Positions 1 through 5,673 of a stretch of 9,509 nt of DNA are shown here, in pieces. Made by a program: the position numbers and the translations under genes. The stretch covers positions 1 to 9,509 of the forward strand of contig DATFPQ010000030.1 in NCBI GenBank assembly GCA_035264765.1. Direction: 5' to 3'. This stretch comes from DATFPQ01 sp035264765 (lineage in GTDB: Bacteria; Actinomycetota; Actinomycetes; Actinomycetales; Angustibacteraceae). Within the stretch, counting starts at the first letter, position 1, and every line of letters begins with the position of its first letter. Below the pieces are notes generated by a model, which did not search any database, was not told the origin of the DNA, and saw only the letters and a program-made list of their open reading frames with translations.

Positions 1-1107
1 CGACAGCAGCTGCGGGACGATCGTCGTCTCGACGTCCGACGACACACCAGAGCCGCGGGTGCGGAACAGCGAGTCCATCTCGTCGAAGAAGACGACGACC
101 GGCGTGCCGCCCGAGGCCTTCTCCCGCGCCCGCTGGAAGATCAGCCGGATGTGCCGCTCGGTCTCGCCGACGTACTTGTTCAGCAGCTCCGGCCCCTTGA
201 TGTTCAGGAAGAAGGACTTGCCCAGGGGCTGTCCGGTCACCTCCGCGACCTTGTGCGCAAGCGACGCGGCGACCGCCTTGGCGATCAGCGTCTTGCCGCA
301 GCCGGGCGGGCCGTACAGCAGCACGCCCTTCGGCGGCTTCAGCTGGTGCTCCCGGAACAGGTCCGGGTGCAGGTACGGCAGCTCCACGGCGTCGCGGATC
401 TGGTCGATCTGGTTGCCGAGGCCCCCGATGTCCTCGTAGTCGATGTCCGGGACCTCCTCGAGCACCAGCTCCTCGACCTCGGCCTTCGGGATGCGCTCGT
501 AGACGAAGTTGGCCCGCGGGTCGAGCAGCAGCCCGTCCCCGGGGCGCATGTGGACGTCCTCCAGCGACGACGCCACGCGCGCCACCCGCTCCTCGTCGGT
601 GTGGCCGACGACGAGCACGCGGTCCTCGCCCATGCGCTCCTTGAGGGTGACGACCTCGCCGACCCGCTCGTAGCCGCGGACCTCCACGACGTTCAGCGCC
701 TCGTTCAGCAGCACCTCGCGGCCGGGGACCAGCTGCTCGTCGGGGACGGAGGGGGACACCGCCACGCGCATCTTGCGGCCGGCGGTGAGGACGTCGACCA
801 GCCCCTCCCCCAGCACCTCGACCACGGTGCCGAAGCCGGACGGTGGCTGCGCGAGGCGGTCCACCTCCGACTTCAGGGTGACGATCTGCTCGCGGGCCTC
901 CTTGAGGGTGCGCACCAGCCGGTCGTTCTGGCTGGCGGTCGCCTCGAGCGTCGACTGGAGCTGGCTGAGCCGGGACTCGAGCGCACGGGTGCGCTCGGGT
1001 GACTCCGCGAGCCGGCGCCGCAGCAGGGTCAGCTCCTCCTCGACCAGCCGTAGCTGGCGGGCGAGCTCGGCGGCGTCACGGTGTCCGTGGGCGTCGTAGG
1101 GAGTCAT
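1..1107 (-). CDS. mpa: Proteasome-associated AAA+ ATPase Mpa/ARC, N-terminal part (3' end beyond left edge)
   Basis: Hexameric ring ATPase that binds pupylated proteins, unfolds them and feeds them into the 20S proteasome core in the cytoplasm. The visible 369 residues follow the family order. First is an N-terminal coiled coil rich in Leu, Glu and Arg (about 12-86), which in this family captures Pup. Two OB-like beta domains follow (about 93-215), then the start of the AAA module. Walker A is GPPGCGKT (266-273), the pore loop is KYVGE (311-315) and Walker B is VVVFFDEMD (337-345). The second region of homology, the small AAA subdomain and the proteasome-docking C-terminal tail are off the window, so integrity cannot be judged. 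The start is ATG at 1107, with AAAGGTGG six bases upstream. It lies 35 bp after trmI in the same direction, with no TANNNT box in the gap, so the two are probably cotranscribed. The family is certain; the name Mpa versus ARC is only lineage usage. Confidence 0.96.
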   Translation of the reverse strand, partial: MTPYDAHGHRDAAELARQLRLVEEELTLLRRRLAESPERTRALESRLSQLQSTLEATASQNDRLVRTLKEAREQIVTLKSEVDRLAQPPSGFGTVVEVLGEGLVDVLTAGRKMRVAVSPSVPDEQLVPGREVLLNEALNVVEVRGYERVGEVVTLKERMGEDRVLVVGHTDEERVARVASSLEDVHMRPGDGLLLDPRANFVYERIPKAEVEELVLEEVPDIDYEDIGGLGNQIDQIRDAVELPYLHPDLFREHQLKPPKGVLLYGPPGCGKTLIAKAVAASLAHKVAEVTGQPLGKSFFLNIKGPELLNKYVGETERHIRLIFQRAREKASGGTPVVVFFDEMDSLFRTRGSGVSSDVETTIVPQLLS

Positions 1108-1113
1108 GGCCGT

Positions 1114-1121
1114 CCACCTTT
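1114..1121 (-). promoter_or_regulatory. Ribosome-binding site of mpa/arc
   Basis: On the minus strand AAAGGTGG lies six bases before the ATG at 1107. It fixes the start of the ATPase and is the clearest Shine-Dalgarno sequence in the trmI-mpa junction. Confidence 0.7.
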
Positions 1122-1142
1122 CATCGGTGTCCTTACTCGACC

Positions 1143-2192
1143 CTAACCCGAGGATGTTTCAGAAGTTGGGTTGACGGCACCCAAAGCCCTGCGGACCTTT
1201 CGGACCTTCTTCTCCGAAACCGGGCGCTCGCCTAGGTCTTCGGCCGACCACTCGCCGCCCTCGCGGGCGCCGTCGAGGGCGCCTTCGGCGGTGTCCTCGT
1301 ACGCGCCCTTGGCCGGACGCCGGCGGCGTATGGGGGGCTGGACCCCCGGGGCGAGCCGCCGCGTGGTGACCAGAAAGCCGGTGTGTCCGACCATCCGGTG
1401 CTGCGGCCGGACGGCGAGGCCCTCCAGGTGCCAGCCCCGCACCAAGGACTCCCAGGCCTGCGGCTCGGTAAAGTTCCCGTGCGCGCGTGCCGCCTCCGCG
1501 ACGCGGGACAGCTGGGTCGCCGTGGCGACGTAGCAGATCAGCACACCGCCCGCGGCAAGGGCGTCCGACACGACGTCCAGGCACTCCCAGGGGGCCAGCA
1601 TGTCCAGCACCACGCGGTCGACCGTCCCGGCCGGGACGGCCCCCGGCAGCACCTCCTGCAGGTCGCCCACATCCAGCCGCCAGGCCGGGTGCGGGCCGCC
1701 GAAGAACTCCCGAACGTTGCCGCGCGCGATGTGGGCGAAGTCCGCGCGTCGCTCGACGCTGAGCAGGGACCCGTGGTCGCCCACCGCTCGTAGCAGCGAC
1801 ATGCTGAGCGCGCCGCTGCCCACGCCCGCCTCCACCACCGTCGCGCCGGGGTAGATGTCCGCCATGGCCACGATCTGGCCGGCGTCCTTGGGGTAGACCA
1901 CGGCGGCGCCACGTGGCATCGAGAGCACGTAGTCGGACAGCAGCGGCCGCAGGGCCAGGTACTCCACGCCCGCGGTGTTGGTGACCACGGTGCCCTCCGG
2001 CTGGCCGATCAGCGCCTCGTGCGCGAACCAGCCGGCGTGGGTGTGGAAGGAACGCCCGGCCTGCAGGGTGATGGTGTGCAGGCGGCCCTTGGGGTCCGTC
2101 AGCTGCACGCGGTCGCCCTCGGCCAGCGGGCCGCGCCGACGGGAGGCGCCGGTCGGCGTGTCGTCGGCTACGGCAGGGCGCGAGGCTTCCAT
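1143..2192 (-). CDS. trmI: tRNA (adenine-58-N1)-methyltransferase TrmI
   Basis: Cytoplasmic SAM-dependent enzyme that makes m1A58 in the T-loop of tRNAs, as a homotetramer in bacteria. The 349-residue protein closely follows the mycobacterial Rv2118c type. A small N-terminal beta domain holds GDRVQLTDPKGR (26-37) and FHTHAG (49-54). The linker MPRGAAVVYPKDAGQI spans 92-107. The Rossmann domain has the SAM loop VVEAGVGSGALS (119-130), Glu147 in SVERR, and LDMLAPWE (196-203) with the expected catalytic Asp197. RPQHRMVGHTGFLV (262-275) is a late conserved block. The frame stays open 56 codons upstream, but those codons run into the GAF gene and encode arginine-rich noise, so ATG at 2192 is chosen. 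No ribosome-binding site precedes it; TAGACT ends nine bases before the ATG, which suggests a leaderless message. Residues after about 290 form a charged tail of about 60 residues, longer than I expect for the family, ending in a Lys/Arg cluster (328-335). Confidence 0.95.
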   Translation of the reverse strand: MEASRPAVADDTPTGASRRRGPLAEGDRVQLTDPKGRLHTITLQAGRSFHTHAGWFAHEALIGQPEGTVVTNTAGVEYLALRPLLSDYVLSMPRGAAVVYPKDAGQIVAMADIYPGATVVEAGVGSGALSMSLLRAVGDHGSLLSVERRADFAHIARGNVREFFGGPHPAWRLDVGDLQEVLPGAVPAGTVDRVVLDMLAPWECLDVVSDALAAGGVLICYVATATQLSRVAEAARAHGNFTEPQAWESLVRGWHLEGLAVRPQHRMVGHTGFLVTTRRLAPGVQPPIRRRRPAKGAYEDTAEGALDGAREGGEWSAEDLGERPVSEKKVRKVRRALGAVNPTSETSSG

Positions 2193-2200
2193 GGGGCCGG

Positions 2201-2206
2201 AGTCTA
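2201..2206 (-). promoter_or_regulatory. Candidate -10 box for leaderless trmI
   Basis: On the minus strand TAGACT fits the actinobacterial -10 pattern TANNNT and is separated from the ATG by eight bases, so transcription would begin at or next to the start codon. No convincing -35 box is found at 16-18 bp. It lies in the 53-bp gap behind the GAF gene. Confidence 0.45.
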
Positions 2207-2245
2207 GGTGCGGGCCCGCGGGCCGGTTCCGGTCAGGGTTGGGCC

Positions 2246-2752
2246 TCAGACACCGGCGGCGCGCTCCCGCTCGAAGGTCTCGACGACCCGGTCGGCCAGC
2301 CGCTCGAGCTCGGCGATCTGGGCGCCCGACAGCTCGTGCGGCTCGACGTCGAACACGCACAGCGTCCCGATGACGAGGTGGTTCCGCGTCACGAGAGGCG
2401 CCGAGGCGTAGAACCGAACGTCACCGAGGCGACCGTCGACCCAGGGGCTGTGCGCGAACCGCGGGTCGGTCCGGGCGTCGGGCACGTAGACGAGCCGGCC
2501 GAGCTCGAGGGTGACGTTGCACATGGCGTCCCGGCGCGGGGTCGGTGCCCCCTCGAAGCCGGTGGTCGCTACCGGGCACTGCCGGTCGGTGTCCAGCACG
2601 TTCAGCGTCGCCATCAGCACCTCGGCGACCGCGGCGGCCTGCGCGACGAGGTCCTCGATCTCCGCGCTCTGCGCGGCGTCGGGGTCGGTGAGCCGGTACA
2701 GCTCGGCGACCCGTTCCGCCTCCCGCTCCGCAGCGGTCAGCACGGCGTCCAC
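2246..2752 (-). CDS. GAF-domain sensor-like protein
   Basis: A stand-alone GAF protein of 168 residues, probably a cytoplasmic sensor or partner protein; its ligand is unknown. An N-terminal helical stretch (about 5-45, rich in Ala and Glu) leads into the GAF fold. Recognisable family blocks are LNVLDTDRQ (50-58), the Cys78 block DAMCNVTLELGRLVYVPDA (75-93), DPRFAHSPWVDG (96-107), VRFYASAPL (112-120) and IGTLCVFDVEPHELS (128-142). A final helix spans about 145-165. No enzymatic output domain is attached. It starts with GTG at 2752; a second in-frame GTG three codons on is also possible, and the upstream G-run is only a weak ribosome-binding site. It follows the RsbW-like ATPase gene by 21 bp in the same direction and the same reading frame, so the two are probably one transcription unit and may work together. 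The GAF assignment is secure; the role is inference. Confidence 0.88.
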   Translation of the reverse strand: MDAVLTAAEREAERVAELYRLTDPDAAQSAEIEDLVAQAAAVAEVLMATLNVLDTDRQCPVATTGFEGAPTPRRDAMCNVTLELGRLVYVPDARTDPRFAHSPWVDGRLGDVRFYASAPLVTRNHLVIGTLCVFDVEPHELSGAQIAELERLADRVVETFERERAAGV

Positions 2753-2773
2753 CGCCAGAGCCGCCCCCCGTGG

Positions 2774-3151
2774 TCAGCAGCCGACATCGGCCCACACCAC
2801 CTTCCCGTTCACCAGCGGGTCCCAGCCCCAGCTGAGGCTCAGCGCCTCGATGATCAACATGCCGCGCCCGTTCTCATCCTCGACGGACGCTACCCGCGGG
2901 GCCGGTCCGACCGTCGAGCCGTCCTGCACCGCGATCCGCAGCACGTCGTGCGTCCGCCGCAGCCGGACCTGGACGACGTCGCCGCGCGCGTGCCGCACGG
3001 CATTGCCCACGAGCTCGCTGAGGACCAGCGCCGCGTCGTCCAGCCGCTCGCCGTCACAGTCCCAGCAGGCGAAGACGGTCCAGAGCAGCGACCGAAGTCG
3101 CGCGCTCGACTCGGGCGCCCTCGGGACGGTCGCGACACTGGTCGACGGCAC
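2774..3151 (-). CDS. RsbW-like histidine-kinase-fold ATPase (anti-sigma factor or regulatory kinase type)
   Basis: A small 125-residue protein made of a single HATPase_c domain of the RsbW/SpoIIAB type. In this family such proteins bind sigma factors or phosphorylate STAS antagonists, though many actinobacterial members have no known partner. The N-box is SELVGNAVRHA (45-55) with Glu46 and Asn50. The G1 box is IAVQDGS (73-79) with Asp77. The G2 box is GRGMLIIEAL (95-104), and GKVVWADV (116-123) forms the last strand. The ATP-binding residues therefore look intact. It starts with GTG at 3151, seven bases after GGAGAGG. No sigma factor or STAS antagonist gene lies next to it; the downstream neighbour is the GAF protein, a natural candidate partner. 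A possible sigma-B-type promoter lies upstream. Fold confidence is high; the anti-sigma role is unproven. Confidence 0.87.
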   Translation of the reverse strand: MPSTSVATVPRAPESSARLRSLLWTVFACWDCDGERLDDAALVLSELVGNAVRHARGDVVQVRLRRTHDVLRIAVQDGSTVGPAPRVASVEDENGRGMLIIEALSLSWGWDPLVNGKVVWADVGC

Positions 3152-3158
3152 GGGGCGT

Positions 3159-3165
3159 CCTCTCC
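3159..3165 (-). promoter_or_regulatory. Ribosome-binding site of the RsbW-like gene
   Basis: GGAGAGG on the minus strand stands seven bases before GTG 3151. It supports that non-ATG start over other in-frame codons. Confidence 0.65.
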
Positions 3166-3184
3166 AAGAAGTACAAGGGCCATC

Positions 3185-3208
3185 GTCCCCTATCGGCAGG
3201 TTGGAACC
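3185..3208 (-). promoter_or_regulatory. Possible sigma-B/sigma-F-type promoter of the ATPase-GAF pair
   Basis: On the minus strand GGTT (3208-3205) is followed by exactly 14 bases and then GGGGAC (3190-3185). The Streptomyces sigma-B promoter pattern is GNNT, 14-16 bases, GGGTAC/T, so this differs at one core base. Transcription would begin near 3178, giving a leader of about 27 nt that contains the GGAGAGG site. I found no TANNNT box with a good -35 in the same 164-bp gap. Short motifs like this occur by chance in GC-rich DNA, so it is a suggestion only. Confidence 0.33.
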
Positions 3209-3240
3209 GCGACTGAGAATCGCGCCAGAACGATCCGACG

Positions 3241-3265
3241 TCGGCGCCCGACGGCGAGACGCCGA
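3241..3265 (-). terminator. Possible hairpin terminator after the site-2 protease gene
   Basis: In the gap after the site-2 protease stop, TCGGCG (3241-3246) can pair with CGCCGA (3260-3265). A tighter alternative pairs CGGCG with CGCCG around a 3-nt loop (3252-3264). There is no T-run, as is common for high-GC terminators, so it could also be random GC pairing. It would separate the protease transcript from the ATPase-GAF unit. Confidence 0.25.
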
Positions 3266-3315
3266 GGCCGCCGGCCGGTCGCCACCCCGTTCCGCGAGCC
3301 GGTTGCGCGACCCGG

Positions 3316-4452
3316 TCAGGCGCGCGGCTGGGGCCGCCGTCCGGTCAGCGCCTCGGCCAGGCGGTCGCCCGGAGCCAGCCCCACGACCGCTCCGGCCCGG
3401 TCGACGACCACGTAGACGTACGCCGGCGTCGTCGCGAGCGCCTGCAGCACCCGCTCGCCGTCGGCGTCCGCCGGGAGCACGGCGACGGGGTCGAGCACGG
3501 TGACCACCGCGCGCAGCGGCGTCCCCTCGCGAGGGCGGGACGGCGAGCTCAGCACGGCGCGCAGGGTCCCGGGGTCGGCCACGCCGATCGGGCGGCCGTC
3601 GTCGTCCAGGGCGACCAGGGCACCGGTGGCGCCCGGGTCGCGCCGAAGCCAGCTGACGTCGTCGGCCGGCAGCGCGGTCGCAGGGTCGACCAGGTCACCG
3701 AGCCGCAGCCGCCCCGCGCGGGAACGCACCTGGGCCACCGCGATGGCCGACGTCGCGCCCTGCCACAGCATGGCGGCGATCAGGACCGACCAGACCAGCG
3801 TGAACAGGTCGGGGACCACGCCGAGCAGCAGCGGGCGAAGCACGAAGTACAGCAGCACCGCGACGGCCACGAGCCGTCCGCACCAGCCGGCCACCAGGGT
3901 GCCGGTGGACCGTCGCCCGGTGACCGCCCAGACCGCGGACTCGACCACCCGGCCGCCGTCCAGCGGCAGCCCGGGTGCCAGGTTGAACGCCGCCACGAAG
4001 CCGTTGCTGATAACCAGTGCGACCACCAGCAGGTGGGTCACCCCACCCGCGGGGGCGAGCCCCGACCTGAGCAACCAGAGGCCCAGCAGCGTGACGACCC
4101 CGTTCGCCAGCGGTCCGACGACGGCGACCACGGCGCTGCGGCCGGCCGTCGGCGACTCGTCGCCGTACTGGGTGTGGCCGCCCCACAGGTTGGCCACGAT
4201 CTGGTGCACCGGCAGGCCCAGGCCGCGGGCAGCCGCCGCGTGCGCGAACTCGTGGACCAGCACCGACAGCAGCAGCAGCACTGCGTAGAGGGCCGCGACG
4301 CCGTAGTTGACCGGGGGTCCCACCGCGGCCGAGCGCTCGACCGTCGGTGCGAAGAGGACCACGACGACCAGCGCGATCACGAACCACGAGGGCGCCAGGT
4401 AGACCGGGGCACCGAGGAAGCGGCCGAGCGGCAGGCCGGGGCGGTCCGTCAT
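3316..4452 (-). CDS. Site-2 protease (M50) family membrane metallopeptidase with C-terminal CBS-like region
   Basis: Polytopic zinc protease of the type that cuts substrates within the membrane, for example anti-sigma factors in regulated proteolysis; its substrate here is unknown. The 378-residue protein has about six hydrophobic segments (near 20-36, 50-68, 105-130, 138-158, 185-205 and 208-231). The zinc motif HEFAH (67-71) lies at the end of the second. The third zinc-ligand motif is NLAPGLPLDGG (157-167) with Asp165, so the active site looks complete. There is no PDZ domain. The soluble C-terminus (about 250-370) looks like two degenerate CBS repeats (LGDLVDPATALPADDV and LRAVVTVLDPVAVLPADA), the arrangement seen in Rip3-like actinobacterial members. 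ATG at 4452 is preceded by TACGAT at six bases and by no ribosome-binding site, so it may be leaderless. It is divergent from the RecB-like nuclease, with 66 bp between the starts. Confidence 0.93.
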   Translation of the reverse strand: MTDRPGLPLGRFLGAPVYLAPSWFVIALVVVVLFAPTVERSAAVGPPVNYGVAALYAVLLLLSVLVHEFAHAAAARGLGLPVHQIVANLWGGHTQYGDESPTAGRSAVVAVVGPLANGVVTLLGLWLLRSGLAPAGGVTHLLVVALVISNGFVAAFNLAPGLPLDGGRVVESAVWAVTGRRSTGTLVAGWCGRLVAVAVLLYFVLRPLLLGVVPDLFTLVWSVLIAAMLWQGATSAIAVAQVRSRAGRLRLGDLVDPATALPADDVSWLRRDPGATGALVALDDDGRPIGVADPGTLRAVLSSPSRPREGTPLRAVVTVLDPVAVLPADADGERVLQALATTPAYVYVVVDRAGAVVGLAPGDRLAEALTGRRPQPRA

Positions 4453-4458
4453 CGAGCC

Positions 4459-4464
4459 ATCGTA
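4459..4464 (-). promoter_or_regulatory. Candidate -10 box for leaderless site-2 protease gene
   Basis: TACGAT on the minus strand fits TANNNT and ends seven bases before the ATG (six bases between). This places the transcription start at or beside the start codon. No ribosome-binding site and no good -35 hexamer are seen. Confidence 0.42.
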
Positions 4465-4505
4465 GGCGGACGGCGCGGCCGCTCTGGGCTGTCGGTGCCG
4501 CCGCC

Positions 4506-4511
4506 TACAGT
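4506..4511 (+). promoter_or_regulatory. Candidate -10 box for the RecB-like nuclease gene
   Basis: TACAGT lies seven bases before ATG 4519, so the message would begin at about that ATG. The ATG is followed by GGAAGGA (4521-4527), six bases before an in-frame GTG at 4534. The same promoter could therefore serve either a leaderless ATG start or a short-leader GTG start. Confidence 0.42.
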
Positions 4512-4518
4512 GCTCGAC

Positions 4519-5628
4519 ATGGAAGGACCGCCCGTGCTGACGGCGCTCAGGGACACCTACCCCGACGCTTCGTCGGCCAGCTCCCGCGACAGCGTGCCCG
4601 GCGCCCAGCCGGGGGCGCAGCCGGACACTCAGTCAGACCTTCAGTCAGACATCCAGCCCCACAGCGCCGCCGACAGCGAGCGCGACAGCGAGCCGGGGTG
4701 CGCCGCCGACGTCCCGGCGCGCCCGGTCCGGGCAGCCCTGTCGCCGAGCCGGGCGGCCGACTTTCTGCAGTGCCCGCTGCGGTACCGCTTCCGGGTCGTC
4801 GACCGGCTGGCGGAGGCGCCGAGCCCGGCCGCGGTGCGCGGCACCGTGGTGCACGCCGTGCTGGAGCGACTGTTCGACCTGCCGGCGCCCGAGCGCACGC
4901 TGGCCGCCGCCCGCTCGATGCTAGGGCCGCAGTGGGAACGGCTGTTGGCCGAGCAGCCCGAGCTGGCCGCGCTGTTTCCCGAGGACGGACCCGAGCAGGG
5001 ACGACAGGACGGAGCGGCAGACGGAGCTCAGGACGGCGGCACGGCCCTGACCGACTGGCTGGCGTCGGCGGACGCACTGGTCGAGCGCTGGTTCAGCCTC
5101 GAGGACCCCACCCGGCTGGAGCCGGCCGAGCGCGAGCTGTACGTGGAGACGACCCTGGACGACGGCCTGGTGCTGCGCGGCTATGTCGACCGGCTCGACG
5201 TCGCGGCGACCGGCGAGGTCCGCGTGGTCGACTACAAGACCGGGCGCGCGCCGTCGGAGCTGTTCGAGGCCAAGGCGCTGTTCCAGATGCGCTTCTACGC
5301 CCTCGTGCTGTGGCGGACCACCGGCGTGGTGCCGCGGCTGCTGCAGCTGGTGTACCTCGGGGACGGTCAGGTGCTGCGGCACGCGCCGGACGAGCGAGAG
5401 CTGCTGGCGACCGAGCGCAAGCTGCGGGCGCTCTGGGCGGCGATCGAGCGGGCGGCGACGACCGGCGACTGGCGTGCGAACCGCAGCCGGCTGTGCGACT
5501 GGTGCGACCACCAGGCGCTGTGCCCGGCATGGGGTGGCACGCCGCCGCCGCTGCCCACGCATGCCGTGGTCCGGGCGCTCGACCCCCGTGCCTCGGCCGC
5601 CACGAACCCCGCCGAGGGGGAACGCTGA
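4519..5628 (+). CDS. RecB/Cas4-like PD-(D/E)XK nuclease with predicted Fe-S cluster
   Basis: Stand-alone exonuclease-type protein of the RecB/AddB/Cas4 superfamily, presumably acting on DNA ends in repair. The 369 residues contain the full catalytic set: His112 in GTVVHAVLERLF, Asp224 in GYVDRLD, Asp238 and Lys240 in VVDYKTGR, and Gln256/Tyr260 in QMRFY. Four cysteines suit a 4Fe-4S cluster: Cys85 in FLQCPLRYRF and Cys326, Cys329, Cys335 in CDWCDHQALC. The conserved fold begins near residue 69 (PVRAALSPSRAADF). Residues 1-68 are low-complexity and contain four-residue repeats, and a second Gln/Asp/Gly-rich stretch (156-174) sits between the conserved His and Asp motifs. ATG 4519 is chosen because TACAGT precedes it; GTG 4534, behind GGAAGGA, is a serious alternative that removes five residues. 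The frame stays open further upstream only antisense to the site-2 protease. No helicase domain or partner helicase gene is visible. Confidence 0.93.
   Translation: MEGPPVLTALRDTYPDASSASSRDSVPGAQPGAQPDTQSDLQSDIQPHSAADSERDSEPGCAADVPARPVRAALSPSRAADFLQCPLRYRFRVVDRLAEAPSPAAVRGTVVHAVLERLFDLPAPERTLAAARSMLGPQWERLLAEQPELAALFPEDGPEQGRQDGAADGAQDGGTALTDWLASADALVERWFSLEDPTRLEPAERELYVETTLDDGLVLRGYVDRLDVAATGEVRVVDYKTGRAPSELFEAKALFQMRFYALVLWRTTGVVPRLLQLVYLGDGQVLRHAPDERELLATERKLRALWAAIERAATTGDWRANRSRLCDWCDHQALCPAWGGTPPPLPTHAVVRALDPRASAATNPAEGER
4600..4659 (+). repeat. Degenerate 12-bp tandem repeat in the nuclease N-terminus
   Basis: Five consecutive 12-bp units encode GAQP GAQP DTQS DLQS DIQP, each with CAG as its third codon. 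The two units encoding DTQS and DLQS share CAGTCA and are both followed by GAC. The pattern decays into HSAA DSER DSEP up to 4695. It lies outside the conserved nuclease fold, so unit number could vary between strains without destroying the enzyme. Confidence 0.7.
4984..5040 (+). repeat. Second low-complexity insert in the nuclease (CAG(G)ACGG repeats)
   Basis: CAGGACGG (5005-5012), CAGACGG (5018-5024) and CAGGACGG (5029-5036) recur at 11-13 bp spacing. They encode a Gln/Asp/Gly/Ala stretch at residues 156-174. It falls between the conserved His112 and Asp224 motifs and is probably a disordered surface loop. Confidence 0.55.
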
Positions 5629-5651
5629 CGACGCCGAGGACTGAGGCCGAC

Positions 5652-5673
5652 GACCGGCGGCGCGCCGTCTTCT
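5652..5673 (+). terminator. Possible terminator of the RecB-like gene
   Basis: Starting 24 bases after the stop, GAC-GGCG (with a single bulged C at 5655) can pair with CGCC-GTC around a GCG loop (5652-5669), giving seven base pairs. A short pyrimidine tail TTCT (5670-5673) follows. The inner part is the palindrome CGGCGCGCCG. The weak tail keeps confidence low, but the position is right to separate the nuclease from the ABC unit. Confidence 0.35.

Noticed and set aside
151..1002. Long plus-strand open frame antisense to the proteasomal ATPase
   Set aside because: It encodes an Asp/His/Gln/Leu-rich composition typical of the antisense of GC-rich genes, while the minus strand gives an unmistakable AAA ATPase.
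2193..2360. 56-codon in-frame upstream extension of trmI
   Set aside because: It overlaps the GAF gene end, is arginine-rich with no conserved sequence, and homologues begin near the chosen ATG.
2774..4452. A regulated-proteolysis sigma/anti-sigma module formed by the site-2 protease and the RsbW-like protein
   Set aside because: The RsbW-like protein has no membrane segment that a site-2 protease could cut, and no sigma factor gene is present; adjacency alone is not enough.
4033..4518. Upstream in-frame extension of the RecB-like nuclease
   Set aside because: It runs antisense through the site-2 protease gene and has no recognisable domain; the conserved protein begins after 4519.
4519..5628. 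Cas4 of a CRISPR system
   Set aside because: The cysteine and PD-(D/E)XK layout resembles Cas4, but no cas1, cas2 or repeat array is nearby, and stand-alone RecB-like proteins at this place are common in Actinobacteria.
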